Shown piece by piece: positions 39,243-49,061 of a stretch of 64,000 nucleotides of DNA. Source of the stretch: Limnohabitans sp. TEGF004. Its GTDB lineage: Bacteria; Pseudomonadota; Gammaproteobacteria; Burkholderiales; Burkholderiaceae_C. Within the stretch, counting starts at the first letter, position 1. Every line of letters begins with the position of its first letter. Below the pieces are notes generated by a model. The model was not told where the DNA came from and ran no database searches. It saw nothing but the letters and a program-made list of their open reading frames with translations. Location of the stretch: contig NZ_AP027056.1 in NCBI RefSeq assembly GCF_027924965.1, forward strand, positions 2,480,001 to 2,544,000. The letters are read 5' to 3'. The translations under genes and the position numbers were made by a program.

Positions 39243-39614
39243 ATGAAACGCCTAGTCTTAATGTCGCTGCTCCTCGCCTCTGCCGCCGCACAGGCCATGT
39301 GGGTAACCGTCACGCGCAACGAAGTGGCCACCGTCTACATCGACTCAAGCGCCATCACCAAAATGGGCTACAACCGCCGCGTGTGGGTGGTGTACGACCT
39401 GACCAGTCCCGACAAAACGGGCCAGCAGTCGGTCAAATCGCACATCGACTACGACTGCACCGAAGGCAAATACCGAACCATCAGCGCCACCAGCCACCCC
39501 AACAAAATGGGCAATGGCCCCGCCATCAAAGCCCTGCCCGTGGCTGAAGGCTGGCGGCCTGTGAGCCAAGACAGCATGAGCCGGCAGTTGTTTTCGTTTG
39601 CTTGTGCTTGGTAA
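39243..39614 (+). CDS. small exported protein, surface-adhesin E-like
   Basis: 123 residues. The signal peptide (residues 1-18) ends AAAQA, and the mature protein starts MWVTVTRNEVATVYID. The pattern of a short beta-rich exported protein with VYID, RRVWVVYDL, SHIDYDC and a C-terminal FACAW matches the surface-adhesin E-like family seen in Neisseria, which is why two Cys residues are conserved. Function in this organism is unknown. Its stop abuts the convergent pgk stop. Confidence 0.7.
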   Translation: MKRLVLMSLLLASAAAQAMWVTVTRNEVATVYIDSSAITKMGYNRRVWVVYDLTSPDKTGQQSVKSHIDYDCTEGKYRTISATSHPNKMGNGPAIKALPVAEGWRPVSQDSMSRQLFSFACAW

Positions 39615-40808
39615 TTAACCCGCAGCGCGCTTGGTCAAAATTTCAAACGCTGGCAAGGTCTTGCCTTCCAGCACTTCCAAGAAAGCGCCGCCGCCGGTAG
39701 AGATGTAGCCCACTTGTTTTTCGATGCCGTACTTGGCAATGGCAGCCAAGGTGTCGCCGCCACCTGCGATGCTGAACGCGCTCGATTCGGCAATGGCGTG
39801 CGCAATGGTCTTCGTGCCGTTCTCAAACGCGGCAAATTCAAACACACCCACAGGGCCGTTCCACACAATCGTGCCGGCCTTCATCAGCTGCTCGGCCAAC
39901 TTGGTGGCGGTCTCTGGGCCGATGTCCAAAATCATGTCGTCGTCGGCCACGTCGGTGGCTTTCTTGACGGTGGCCACTGCATCAGCGGCAAAGGTCTTAG
40001 CGGTCACCACGTCGGTGGGGATTGGCACCTCTGCGCCGCGTGCTTTCATGATGTCGATCACAGCTTTGGCCTCATTCACCAAATCGTGCTCGGCCAAGCT
40101 CTTGCCGATGTTCAAGCCAGCGGCCAGCATGAAGGTGTTGGCAATGCCACCACCCACGATGAGCTGGTCCACGTTGTTAGCCAAGCTCTTGAGGATGGTC
40201 AGCTTGGTGGACACCTTGCTGCCCGCCACGATGGCGGCCAATGGGCGTTTGGGGTTGGCCAAGGCTTTGGTGATGGCGTCAATCTCAGCCGCTAACAGGG
40301 GGCCTGCACAGGCCACGGGCGCGTATTGCGCGATGCCGTAGGTGGTGCCTTCGGCGCGGTGCGATGTACCAAACGCATCGTGCACAAAAATGTCGCACAG
40401 CGCGCCCAGCTTGCGGGCCAATTCGTCGTTGTTCTTTTTCTCGCCTTTGTTCACGCGGCAGTTCTCGAGCAGCACCACTTGGCCTGGTTCGACCTTCACG
40501 CCGTCCACCCAATTGGCCACCAGCGGCACATCGCGGCCTAACAGCTCGCCCAAGCGCTTGGCCACAGGAGCCAATGAATCTTCGGGTTTGAATTCGCCCT
40601 CGGTGGGGCGACCCAAGTGAGATGTGACCATCACTGCTGCACCAGCCTTGAGCGCCATTTCGATCGCGGGCACAGAGGCGCGCACGCGTGTGTCTTCTGT
40701 GATGTTGCCTGCGTCGTCTTGCGGCACGTTCAGGTCGGCGCGGATGAAAACACGTTTGCCCTTGGCCGAGCCGTTGGCGCACAAATCAGAGAAGCGAATG
40801 ACGTTCAT
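39615..40808 (-). CDS. pgk: phosphoglycerate kinase
   Basis: 397 residues from the ATG at 40808 ([10 protein letters not shown]). It makes ATP from 1,3-bisphosphoglycerate. It has [40 protein letters not shown] and the C-terminal [15 protein letters not shown] and [13 protein letters not shown] segments. An open reading frame continues 19 codons upstream but is not family-like. It follows an SDR gene on the same strand after a 101-base spacer. Confidence 0.97.
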   Translation of the reverse strand: MNVIRFSDLCANGSAKGKRVFIRADLNVPQDDAGNITEDTRVRASVPAIEMALKAGAAVMVTSHLGRPTEGEFKPEDSLAPVAKRLGELLGRDVPLVANWVDGVKVEPGQVVLLENCRVNKGEKKNNDELARKLGALCDIFVHDAFGTSHRAEGTTYGIAQYAPVACAGPLLAAEIDAITKALANPKRPLAAIVAGSKVSTKLTILKSLANNVDQLIVGGGIANTFMLAAGLNIGKSLAEHDLVNEAKAVIDIMKARGAEVPIPTDVVTAKTFAADAVATVKKATDVADDDMILDIGPETATKLAEQLMKAGTIVWNGPVGVFEFAAFENGTKTIAHAIAESSAFSIAGGGDTLAAIAKYGIEKQVGYISTGGGAFLEVLEGKTLPAFEILTKRAAG

Positions 40809-40871
40809 GGGAAATAAGAAAAAGTTTGAAACTGTATAGATTCTAAAAGTTTCACCTTGCAGCAACTTGGC

Positions 40872-40899
40872 AGCCGTTCCAACGGCTTTTCAAACGGCT
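40872..40899 (-). promoter_or_regulatory. alternative hairpins upstream of pgk
   Basis: AGCCGTT (40872-40878) can pair with AACGGCT at 40881-40887 (2-base turn) or with a second copy at 40893-40899 (14-base loop), so two exclusive stems are possible. It lies about 65 bases before pgk and just after the SDR stop. No T-run follows on the minus strand. Confidence 0.35.
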
Positions 40900-40909
40900 G
40901 ATGAGCGTT

Positions 40910-41659
40910 TTAGCCTCGTCCAACAAACGGCATCTTGGTCGCCATCACCGTCATGAACAGCACATTGGCCGACAGCGGCAAACGCGCCATGGCCATGAAG
41001 CTGTCCACCACGCCTTGCATGTCCATGCGGGCTTCGGGCTTCACGCTGCCGTCGGCCTGCAAAGCGCCAGCAGCGAACTTTTCGGTCATGTCGCTGGCCA
41101 CGTTGCCAATGTCAATCTGGCCCACCGCAATGTCAAACGCGCGGCCATCCAACGACGCAGCTTTGGTCATGCCCGTGATGGCGTGCTTGGTGGCCGTGTA
41201 GGCGATAGAACCTGGACGCGGTGCATGTGCAGAAATCGACCCGTTGTTGATGATGCGACCGCCCTGTGGGCTCTGATCTTTCATCAACTTGAACGCGTGC
41301 GAGAGGCAATAAAACGCGCCATTGAAATTCACATCCACCGAACGACGCCAATCTTCGCCCGTCAAATCGCCGGGCATGGTGGCAGGCAAAAAGATGCCTG
41401 CATTGTTGAACAGCAAATCCAAGCGGCCGTAGTTCACGCGCACCTGCTCAAACAGTTTGGCCACATCGTCCTCGTTGCTCACGTCGCAAGGCACAGCCAA
41501 GGCATTACCCGCATTTGCGCCCGCCGCTTGCACGGTGGACTGCAGCGCATCCGCACGACGCCCCACCAACACCACCTTCCAACCTTCGGCCAACAACGCC
41601 AACGCGCATGCTTTGCCAATGCCAGAACTGGCGCCTGTGACGATTGCTACTTTGCTCAT
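40910..41659 (-). CDS. SDR family oxidoreductase
   Basis: 249 residues from the ATG at 41659 (MSKVAIVTGASSGIG). Classical short-chain dehydrogenase: cofactor motif TGASSGIG (8-15), NNAG after LDLLF, catalytic Ser in NNGSIS, and YTATK as the YxxxK motif. Substrate is unknown. It is divergent from a cupin gene and upstream of pgk. Confidence 0.9.
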   Translation of the reverse strand: MSKVAIVTGASSGIGKACALALLAEGWKVVLVGRRADALQSTVQAAGANAGNALAVPCDVSNEDDVAKLFEQVRVNYGRLDLLFNNAGIFLPATMPGDLTGEDWRRSVDVNFNGAFYCLSHAFKLMKDQSPQGGRIINNGSISAHAPRPGSIAYTATKHAITGMTKAASLDGRAFDIAVGQIDIGNVASDMTEKFAAGALQADGSVKPEARMDMQGVVDSFMAMARLPLSANVLFMTVMATKMPFVGRG

Positions 41660-41725
41660 GGGGATGCTCCTGTGTAATGCTTGGATTGTGAACAAGCTGG
41701 CGGCCAATTCAAGCCTTCATTGTCT

Positions 41726-41766
41726 CGTGTGCGAAAGACACACGTTGCTGGCGGCGCGCTAAAGTA
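41726..41766. promoter_or_regulatory. hairpins in the SDR/cupin divergent spacer
   Basis: Two stems: CGTGTG/CACACG (41726-41731 and 41739-41744, loop 7) and GCGCT/AGCGC just before the cupin start. They could be operator or leader structures. No nearby regulator gene suggests a binding protein. Confidence 0.25.
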
Positions 41767-41773
41767 GCGCCCT

Positions 41774-42160
41774 ATGAATCCAATTTTTAACAAAGTCATC
41801 CTCTTCACCGACACCGACGGCTTCGCGCGTTTTCGCGAGGAAACGGTGGAACTCACCGACGGCAAGCCGCAAGCGCGTTTGTCGCCGCTCATGGCCAGCG
41901 GTGGCATGCAGCTGCGCCGCAGCCCTGTGGGGTTTCGCAGCGACTTTCATTGCACCGACAACCCGCAATGGTTATTCGTGTTGGAAGGTCAGATGGAAAT
42001 CTTCTTGCAGGACGGCACGTCACGCGTCTTCGGCCCGGGCGAGCACTTTTACTCGGCCGATGTATTGCCCGCAGGCGCCACGTTTGACCCCAAGGTGCAC
42101 GGCCACTGGAGCCGCCAAGTGGGGCCGGACGAACTCGTCACCTTGTTTGTTCGCGGCTAA
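41774..42160 (+). CDS. cupin domain protein
   Basis: 128 residues. A single cupin barrel: PQWLFVLEGQMEIFLQDG and FGPGEHFYSADVLP look like the two conserved cupin motifs, but most metal-binding His residues of the standard motif are missing. It may be a non-metal or sugar-isomerase-like cupin. Function is unknown. It is divergent from the SDR gene. Confidence 0.75.
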   Translation: MNPIFNKVILFTDTDGFARFREETVELTDGKPQARLSPLMASGGMQLRRSPVGFRSDFHCTDNPQWLFVLEGQMEIFLQDGTSRVFGPGEHFYSADVLPAGATFDPKVHGHWSRQVGPDELVTLFVRG

Positions 42161-42193
42161 TGGTTGCAGGCTAAGCCACGCAGGGTGCGTGGC

Positions 42194-42544
42194 TTACCAA
42201 CCTAGCCCTAAGTGCAGGGGCAAATACACGGCCATGCCAAGCACGATGGTCAGCAGCACATTGCGTTTGGCAAAGTAAACCGCCACGCCTACTGCGGCTG
42301 CAAAGATGCGGGCGTCCTGCCAAGTGGCAATGAGCTCGCCTTGCGTCATCACAATCTCGGGCACCACCACCGCCGACAAGGCAGCAATGGGTGCGTATTG
42401 CAAACCACGTTGCGCCCAGTGGGGCAAGTGCCATTCGGTGTTGCTTAAAAAGAAAAAGCTGCGCGTGACTACGGTGATGATGGCCAGGCCCACGATGACC
42501 CACAAGGTCCATGCGTCGGTCACGTTCAAGTCGGTGCTGCTCAT
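42194..42544 (-). CDS. azlD: AzlD family branched-chain amino acid transport protein
   Basis: 116 residues with four predicted membrane helices (DAWTLWVIVGLAIITVVTR, then three more). The small partner of AzlC. The ATG at 42544 overlaps the azlC stop by 4 bases, so expression is coupled. AzlCD exports branched-chain amino acids or analogues in other bacteria; here this is inferred from family. Confidence 0.87.
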   Translation of the reverse strand: MSSTDLNVTDAWTLWVIVGLAIITVVTRSFFFLSNTEWHLPHWAQRGLQYAPIAALSAVVVPEIVMTQGELIATWQDARIFAAAVGVAVYFAKRNVLLTIVLGMAVYLPLHLGLGW

Positions 42545-43272
42545 GTCAGCCTCTCTTTCGCGGCCTTGAGCTGCTCGGCCATCAAGCATGCGAACACCGC
42601 CATGAGAATGGCCAACACGATGTTGAGCTTCAAAGGCAAGGCATACGCCAGCACCGCCGCGATGCCAGCGACGATGGCCGACAACACACGCAAACGCGAG
42701 CTAGCCAATGAGCATTGAATACCCAGCAAACACAAAATGCCCGCAAAGCCCAAGCCCCATGACGTGGGAATGGCGTTGGCCAAGGCAATGCCTAGCAAGC
42801 TGCAACTGATCCAACTGGTCCAGTTGGCAAAACTCAAACCGGCCAAGTAGGCTTCTTGCGTGTGGCGCTGCTCGTTGGTGTCCGCAGGGTGCGCGAAACG
42901 GCGGGTGAACAACACATAGGTGGGGTCTGTGTTGAAGTAGCCCGTCACGATGCGCGGCCAACGTGGCAAGTGCATGAGGTAACCACGCATGTGCAAGCTG
43001 AACACCACAAAACGCAAGTTCACACAAAAGCCTGCGGCCAGCACCACCCAAGCAGGCGCACCCGCCACGATGAGTGGCGTCGCAGCCAACTGCGAGCTAC
43101 CGGCGTACACCACCAAGGTCATGAACACGGCTTCAAACACGCTCATCCCCGACTTGACCAAAGCCACGCCCGTCATCAATGCCCACGCAATTTGCCCGAA
43201 GGCTTGTGGCGCGAGGTCACGCACGCCGAGTTTGAACTCAGGGTGTTGGTAGAGTTTGCGTTGCCAAAACAT
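42541..43272 (-). CDS. azlC: AzlC family branched-chain amino acid permease
   Basis: 243 residues, about seven membrane helices. It shows GVRDLAPQAFGQIAWALMTG at the N-terminus and AVFMTLVVYAGSSQLAATPL, the signature region of AzlC. It begins with TGATG overlapping the fmt stop by one base and is followed by azlD with a 4-base overlap, so def-fmt-azlC-azlD form one coupled unit. Confidence 0.9.
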   Translation of the reverse strand: MFWQRKLYQHPEFKLGVRDLAPQAFGQIAWALMTGVALVKSGMSVFEAVFMTLVVYAGSSQLAATPLIVAGAPAWVVLAAGFCVNLRFVVFSLHMRGYLMHLPRWPRIVTGYFNTDPTYVLFTRRFAHPADTNEQRHTQEAYLAGLSFANWTSWISCSLLGIALANAIPTSWGLGFAGILCLLGIQCSLASSRLRVLSAIVAGIAAVLAYALPLKLNIVLAILMAVFACLMAEQLKAAKERLT

Positions 43273-44273
43273 CAGACAACTTTGTGAGCCGCGTGAGGCT
43301 CAAAACATTGGCCAGCGGTGATCGGGAAGCCGCGCAAAAAGTCGGCGGCGTTCAGACGTTTACCGCCTGCGCGTTGCAGCTCGGTGATGCACAACACGCC
43401 TTCGCCGCAGGCCACGCGCACGCCGTGCTCGTCAGCGCTCAGCACGGTGCCTGCTGGCTTATGGTGTGCGGTGCCTTCCACTGTGGCGCGCCACAGTTTG
43501 ATAACGTCTGCACCCAGCTGCGCTGATGCGGCGGGAAATGGGTTGAACGCACGCACGCGTCGGCCAATCGTCTCGGCGGACTGTTGCCAATCCACCGCGG
43601 CTTCGGCCTTTTCAATTTTGTGGGCGTAGGTGATGCCAGCCTCGGGCTGCTTGCGCGGCTGCAACTTGCCCGCTTGTGCATCGGCCAACGCACGCACCAC
43701 CAAAGCGCCGCCCATGTCAGCCAAGCGGTCGTGCAAGCTAGCGGTGGTGTCGTCTGCGGCAATGTCGAGCACGTCGGTCAGCAGCATGTCGCCGGTGTCG
43801 AGGCCTGCGTCCATTTGCATGATGACCACGCCGGTTTGCGCATCCCCCGCCTCAATGGCGCGGTGAATCGGCGCAGCACCGCGCCAGCGTGGCAACAAAG
43901 ATGCGTGAATATTCAGGCAGCCCAAGCGCGGCGCATCCAAGGTCCACTGCGGCAGGATGAGACCATAGGCAGCCACCACCATCACGTCGGCCTTATGTTT
44001 CGAAATAGCTTCGGCAATTGCTGCTTGTGCAGCGGCTGCATCGTCTGGGTATTTGCCGTCTAGGCGTAGGCTCAAGGGTTGCGCCACAGGGATGTTGTGT
44101 TGCACAGCCAATTGCTTGACGGCCGAGGCTTGCAGTTTCATGCCGCGACCGGCAGGGCGGTCGGGCTGGGTCAGCACCAAGGGCACGGTGTGGCCAGCGG
44201 CCAAAATTTTGGCCAAGGCCTCAGCCGCAAATTCAGGCGTACCGGCAAAGATGACGCGCAACGAATCACTCAT
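43272..44273 (-). CDS. fmt: methionyl-tRNA formyltransferase
   Basis: 333 residues from the ATG at 44273 (a GTG 6 bases upstream is also in frame). It formylates initiator Met-tRNA. It has [31 protein letters not shown] (formyl-THF binding and catalytic His) and [12 protein letters not shown]. It overlaps the end of def by 8 bases. Confidence 0.97.
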   Translation of the reverse strand: MSDSLRVIFAGTPEFAAEALAKILAAGHTVPLVLTQPDRPAGRGMKLQASAVKQLAVQHNIPVAQPLSLRLDGKYPDDAAAAQAAIAEAISKHKADVMVVAAYGLILPQWTLDAPRLGCLNIHASLLPRWRGAAPIHRAIEAGDAQTGVVIMQMDAGLDTGDMLLTDVLDIAADDTTASLHDRLADMGGALVVRALADAQAGKLQPRKQPEAGITYAHKIEKAEAAVDWQQSAETIGRRVRAFNPFPAASAQLGADVIKLWRATVEGTAHHKPAGTVLSADEHGVRVACGEGVLCITELQRAGGKRLNAADFLRGFPITAGQCFEPHAAHKVV

Positions 44274-44772
44274 CGTCACGCAAAGCTTTGAGCAATTTGG
44301 TTTTGATGCGATTGCGCTTCAAAGGCGATAGGTATTCCACAAACACTTTGCCCATCAAATGGTCGAGTTCGTGCTGAATGCACACGGCCAGCAAACCTTC
44401 GGCTTCGATGGTGCGTTCTTTGCCATGCTCGTCGAGGGCTTTCACCTTCACATGCGTGGCGCGCTCCACGCCGTCGTAAATACCGGGCACCGACAAGCAG
44501 CCTTCGTCACCTTTGACGCGCTCGTCACCCATCCAAGTAATTTCAGGGTTGATGAGCACCATGGCTTCGTTGCGCTCTTCAGAGGTGTCAATCACCACCA
44601 AGCGCTCGTGCACATCCACTTGTGTGGCGGCTAGGCCGATGCCATTGGCGTCGTACATGGTTTCCAGCATGTCGGCAATCAAGGTCTTGATGCGCGCGTC
44701 AATTTCTTTGACGGGCTTGGCGACGGTGTGAAGCTTGGGGTCGGGGAATCGGAGGATGTCTAACTTGGGCAT
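44266..44772 (-). CDS. def: peptide deformylase
   Basis: 168 residues from the ATG at 44772 ([12 protein letters not shown]). Removes the formyl group from nascent proteins. The three metal motifs are GIGLAATQ (44-51), EGCLS and QHELDH. It follows a penicillin-acylase family gene by 38 bases and overlaps fmt by 8 bases. Confidence 0.97.
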   Translation of the reverse strand: MPKLDILRFPDPKLHTVAKPVKEIDARIKTLIADMLETMYDANGIGLAATQVDVHERLVVIDTSEERNEAMVLINPEITWMGDERVKGDEGCLSVPGIYDGVERATHVKVKALDEHGKERTIEAEGLLAVCIQHELDHLMGKVFVEYLSPLKRNRIKTKLLKALRDDE

Positions 44773-44810
44773 AGCAATATTGTCTCCGGTTCTTGTACCC
44801 ATTTTGGCGA

Positions 44811-47225
44811 CTAAGGATTCAATACCAGCTCATGCACCCACGCATCGGGCTTGCTACGCAGAGGGCGGTATTTGCCTGTGACCCATTCTTTTTTCATGTT
44901 GCTGTAGTTGTCCGACCAGACCAAGCCGCTTTGGCCGGTTTGGTAAATGAACTGCGATTGCTCCAGGTCTGACAGGTCGTACACCACACGCAGTGATGCC
45001 GCATGGCGATTGGCAAAAGGCAGGTACTTTTCATTCGCCCAATACTGGCCCACGTTGACGGTGAACATGTCGCCATCCGAAGGCACACGCACGCTGAACA
45101 CATCGCGCAATACGGGCACTTGGCCAAAGGGCTTGTGTGTGCTGAGTGCCACATGCTCGTCACCCCAATCCCAGCGGGCGGGGGTATTGCCTTGCTTCGC
45201 GGCAATTCGGTCCAGCGCACGGTCTAGGGCGGCGGTGGATTGCTCGGCGCATGTCTTGGGCGCGCACCAAGGGCTATTGGGTTGTTGCATGACTTTTTCC
45301 AGCAACAACCTGAAATGGCGTTTGCCGTATTGCGCTTTGAACACATCGGCACCCAGCTTCGGCTCGATCAAACCACGCGTGAGTTCGTCGGCCCACACCG
45401 CAAAGACAAGTGGTGCGGCTTGGTCTGCATCCATGCGGCCATCAAAACCATCTAAGGTTTGCTTCGCTTTCACAGCCAACGGGTGTTGCGATGCGGTGGC
45501 TTTGAGCACAGGCAACAAGGTCAATGTGGACAAGGACACGGTGTCGTTTTGCAAAGCCTGCATGTCTTTAAAGCTGTGTTTGGGCTTGGCTTTGAGCACT
45601 TGCTCAATGCGGTCAAAGCGATGCGGCGTATTCCAGTCTTGACCCAAGTAATGCGGGTAATTCGGCGGTGTGATGCGTTGGTTGGCCGTGGCGACCCAGC
45701 CTTTTTTGCCGTCATCGGCAGGCATGTCGGCATAGGCCACCCAGCCCGTCCAGTCGTAACGCGCATCCCAACCCGGGGCGGGGGCCACGCCACGGATGTC
45801 GTTGGCAGCGCTGCGCACGGGCACGCGGCCTGCAGCCTTGTAGGCGATGTGGCCTTGGGTGTCCGCCATGACGATGTTGTGGGTGGGCGAGTGGTTGTCG
45901 CCATAGGCCTTCAACAAGTCGGCCACGCTTTTGGCTTGTTGCGCTTTGAGGCCGCCCACCAAGGTGCGGTTGTCGGCATCCAATGCACTCCAGCGCAAGG
46001 CCAGCACAAAGCGCGACACATCGATCACTTCTGCATGTGTGGCTTGCGCATCGCTGATCACAGGGCCATGACGCGTGCTGCGCACCACATGGGTCACAGC
46101 GGGTTTGCCTTTGACGGCGATGGTCTCGGTGCGTGTGTCAAACGCTTGCCAACCCGTGGGCGTTTTGTAGCGCATGGGGTTGCTTGGGTCGATGTGTTCC
46201 AAATACAAATCTTGCACATCCGGCCCAGTGTTGGTAAAGCCCCAAGCCACATGCGCATTGCGGCCCAGCACCACAAACGGCAAGCCGGGCAAGCTGGCAC
46301 CGATCACATCGGTGTCGGGGGTTTGCAAATGGGCGTAGTACCAAATGGCCGGTGCGCTCAAGGCCAAGTGCGGATCGTTGGCCAACAGCGGTTTGCCTGT
46401 GGTGGTGTGTGAGCCCGCCACCACCCAGTTGTTGCTGCCACGGCCTTCGTTAAACCCAGGCTCGCCAATGACAGGCAATGAAAACGACGTTTGCAAGGCT
46501 GCGTCATTTTTGTACACGCCCAAGTCACGGTAGAGCTTGGCGAGGTCCACGGCAGAAGCGGGCTTCTCGCCGGGATAAGGCGGGTACAGGTCCCACAACT
46601 GTTCGGTGCTCAACTTGCGCGCGGCCACCAGACGCGCAAACTCGTTCCCCCAGTTGCCCCCCAAATCCAGCGCCATGACCAACGACCACGCCACGCTGTC
46701 GACTGGTTGCCACGCCACGCCTTTGTCACCACCCGGCTGCGTGCGCAGCAGCGCAAATTCAGGTGGCAATCCTTGTGGGCGGTTGGCATGAAACGCGTTG
46801 ATGCCATCGCTGTAGGCCTGCAAGTGTTCACGCACATCAACAGGCAACAGGTCGAGCTGCTTTTGCGCCACGTGCATCAAACCCAAAGTGCGCATGAGCT
46901 TATCGGTGGGCAGCGTGGCTTCGCCCAAAATTTCTGACAGCTCACCGTGCATCACACGGCGGTTGAACTCTAACTGCCAACTGCGGTCTTGCGCATGCGC
47001 AAACCCCAAAGCAAATGCGGCATCATGGTTGCTTTGCGCCAAGATGTGCACCACATCGGCCGCATCGCGCTTGATGTTGACCGACGCTTTCAAGCCTTCG
47101 CTTCTGAGTTGCCCGTCATACATCGGCTGGGTATGAAACACCCACACACCCAAACCTGCTGCAAGCGACAGCACCAGCCAAAACACGGCTTTGAACATTC
47201 GATGGAGCCAGCGGGTCATACGCAT
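44811..47225 (-). CDS. penicillin acylase family protein (Ntn hydrolase)
   Basis: 804 residues. An N-terminal signal/anchor helix (residues 8-30) sends it to the periplasm. The precursor contains the autocatalytic cleavage site before Ser264 in GSNNWVVAG, which becomes the N-terminal nucleophile of the beta chain. Other family segments are [19 protein letters not shown] in the alpha chain, and [16 protein letters not shown] and [13 protein letters not shown] in the beta chain. Likely substrates are N-acyl compounds (aculeacin-, homoserine lactone- or penicillin-like), undetermined. It lies directly upstream of def-fmt-azlCD. Confidence 0.9.
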   Translation of the reverse strand: MRMTRWLHRMFKAVFWLVLSLAAGLGVWVFHTQPMYDGQLRSEGLKASVNIKRDAADVVHILAQSNHDAAFALGFAHAQDRSWQLEFNRRVMHGELSEILGEATLPTDKLMRTLGLMHVAQKQLDLLPVDVREHLQAYSDGINAFHANRPQGLPPEFALLRTQPGGDKGVAWQPVDSVAWSLVMALDLGGNWGNEFARLVAARKLSTEQLWDLYPPYPGEKPASAVDLAKLYRDLGVYKNDAALQTSFSLPVIGEPGFNEGRGSNNWVVAGSHTTTGKPLLANDPHLALSAPAIWYYAHLQTPDTDVIGASLPGLPFVVLGRNAHVAWGFTNTGPDVQDLYLEHIDPSNPMRYKTPTGWQAFDTRTETIAVKGKPAVTHVVRSTRHGPVISDAQATHAEVIDVSRFVLALRWSALDADNRTLVGGLKAQQAKSVADLLKAYGDNHSPTHNIVMADTQGHIAYKAAGRVPVRSAANDIRGVAPAPGWDARYDWTGWVAYADMPADDGKKGWVATANQRITPPNYPHYLGQDWNTPHRFDRIEQVLKAKPKHSFKDMQALQNDTVSLSTLTLLPVLKATASQHPLAVKAKQTLDGFDGRMDADQAAPLVFAVWADELTRGLIEPKLGADVFKAQYGKRHFRLLLEKVMQQPNSPWCAPKTCAEQSTAALDRALDRIAAKQGNTPARWDWGDEHVALSTHKPFGQVPVLRDVFSVRVPSDGDMFTVNVGQYWANEKYLPFANRHAASLRVVYDLSDLEQSQFIYQTGQSGLVWSDNYSNMKKEWVTGKYRPLRSKPDAWVHELVLNP

Positions 47226-47338
47226 CCTTTGCTTGTCATGGTTGGACTTTAAAGCACTTGAGAAGTTTTCGACTGCTGGCCGTGCACGCCAGCGACACCC
47301 GTTCTGACAATGAATTCTTCATTCAATAGGAGGAGCAC

Positions 47339-48502
47339 ATGGACAAAGACGAGTTACGCGCATGGCTGCGCTTGAGCATGACCGACGGCGTAGGCAACGA
47401 TGCCGCACGCCAACTGCTGGCTTGCTTTGGCAGCCCGCAAGCGGTGTTTGAACAAACCGAAACCGCGTTGCACCAAGTGGCCACGCCGAAGCAAGCGCAA
47501 GCCTTGTTGACGGTGCCCAACGAATTGGCGGTGCAATGCGTGCGCACCCACCAGTGGCTGATGCACCAACCCGACACGCACACCCACGCGCTGTGGACCT
47601 TGGGCGATACGCACTACCCACCCGAGCTGCTGCAACTGGCAGACCCACCGCTGATGATTTACGTGGCCGGTCAAACTCAGCGCACCTTGGGCAACGCCGT
47701 GGCCATTGTGGGCAGTCGAAATCCCACACCGCAAGGCGCACAAACTGCAGAGCAGTTTGGCGAAGCGCTCAGCGCAGCTGGCTTGTGTGTGGTGTCGGGT
47801 TTGGCGCTCGGGGTGGACGGCGCCGCGCATCAAGGGGCACTGCGTGGTGGCAAAGTTCGCGATGGTGGATCCGCACACACACAGCATTGGCACACCGTGG
47901 CCGTCGTGGGTACGGGTCTAGACCGCGTGTACCCACGTCAACACCAAACACTGGCGAATGAGATTGCACGTAACGGTTTGGTCATCAGCGAATACTTGTT
48001 GGGCACTGCACCACTCGCGCACAACTTTCCCAAACGCAATCGCCTGATTGCAGCACTGGGCCTCGGCACCTTGGTGGTGGAGGCCGCGTTGAAATCGGGT
48101 TCGCTCATCACCGCCAAGATGGCACTCGACCTCAACCGCGATGTGTTGGCCATCCCAGGCTCTATCCATGCGACGCAATCACACGGTTGCCATGCGCTGA
48201 TTCGCCAAGGTGCGAAGTTGGTAGAGAACGCACACGACGTGTTGGAAGAGTTGCAACTTGCACCGCAACAACAAGTGAATCTATTTGCCCAAGCATTGGG
48301 GGCAGACGATGACACCACCTCTGACCCTGCAGAACATCCACTGCTCACTCACATGGGCTATGGACCCGTGAGCTTGGACGCCTTGCAAGCGCGCAGTGGG
48401 CAAGACACCGCCACGCTGCAGGCGCAATTGCTCACGCTAGAGTTAGACGGTGCGATAGGCAAATTGCCTGGTGGCTTGTTTCAACGCTTGGCCATGACCT
48501 GA
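47339..48502 (+). CDS. dprA: DNA-processing protein DprA
   Basis: 387 residues. It loads RecA on incoming ssDNA during natural transformation. It has the Rossmann-like core with VAIVGSRNPTPQG, VVSGLALGVDGAAHQGAL and a KRNRLIAALGLGTLVVEA stretch, plus a C-terminal winged-helix region. An AGGAGG site lies just before the ATG. Compared with family members the sequence after GAAHQGAL carries a short insert (GGKVRDGGSAHTQ), probably harmless. Confidence 0.94.
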   Translation: MDKDELRAWLRLSMTDGVGNDAARQLLACFGSPQAVFEQTETALHQVATPKQAQALLTVPNELAVQCVRTHQWLMHQPDTHTHALWTLGDTHYPPELLQLADPPLMIYVAGQTQRTLGNAVAIVGSRNPTPQGAQTAEQFGEALSAAGLCVVSGLALGVDGAAHQGALRGGKVRDGGSAHTQHWHTVAVVGTGLDRVYPRQHQTLANEIARNGLVISEYLLGTAPLAHNFPKRNRLIAALGLGTLVVEAALKSGSLITAKMALDLNRDVLAIPGSIHATQSHGCHALIRQGAKLVENAHDVLEELQLAPQQQVNLFAQALGADDDTTSDPAEHPLLTHMGYGPVSLDALQARSGQDTATLQAQLLTLELDGAIGKLPGGLFQRLAMT

Positions 48503-48562
48503 TCAGGGTGAACACAGATGTTTGTGGGCAAGACAGAAACAAAAAACAGGTATATTGGTTTC

Positions 48563-49045
48563 ATGTTTGAAGTGCTTGTATTCGTCTATGAAAACTATTG
48601 GCGAGGCGATGCGTGTCCCGAGCTAGAGCAGCTCGGCCGCAAACTCAACGCCGTGGGTTTTAACGTAGAAGACATCCAACAAGCTTTGTCGTGGCTCGAC
48701 GAGCTGAACTTGGCGTCGCACAAAACCGAGCTGATCGACATCAGCCAAGCCGAACGCGAGCACCATACCGAATCTGCCCACAGCATGCGCGTGTACTCTG
48801 TCGCAGAGCAAGATCACTTAGGTGCGGCGTGCTTGGGCTTCATCAACTTCCTTGAATCTGCCGATGTGTTGTCGCCCCACATGCGCGAAATCGTTCTGGA
48901 CCGCGCGATGGCCATTCCTGGCAACCCCATCCATTTGGATGACCTCAAAATCATTGTGTTGATGGTGTACTGGAGCATCGGCCTAGAGCCCGATGCGCTG
49001 GTGCTCGATGAATTGTGCGACGACGCAGATCGCGTCGCACACTGA
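48563..49045 (+). CDS. smg: Smg/DUF494 family protein
   Basis: 160 residues from the ATG at 48563 (MFEVLVFVYENYW); an earlier in-frame ATG at 48518 overlaps less typical sequence. Small all-helical cytoplasmic protein usually found beside dprA and topoisomerase genes. It shows the conserved FEVLVFVYENYWRGDACP start and the LGFINFLESADVL and DLKIIVLMVYWS segments. Function is not established. Confidence 0.92.
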   Translation: MFEVLVFVYENYWRGDACPELEQLGRKLNAVGFNVEDIQQALSWLDELNLASHKTELIDISQAEREHHTESAHSMRVYSVAEQDHLGAACLGFINFLESADVLSPHMREIVLDRAMAIPGNPIHLDDLKIIVLMVYWSIGLEPDALVLDELCDDADRVAH

Positions 49046-49061
49046 TCCGTATCTAGGCTAC

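Noticed and set aside
47275..47293. Inverted repeat GCTGGC/GCCAGC between the acylase and dprA genes
   Set aside because: Six-base arms in GC-rich DNA, no T-run, and no link to a promoter element.
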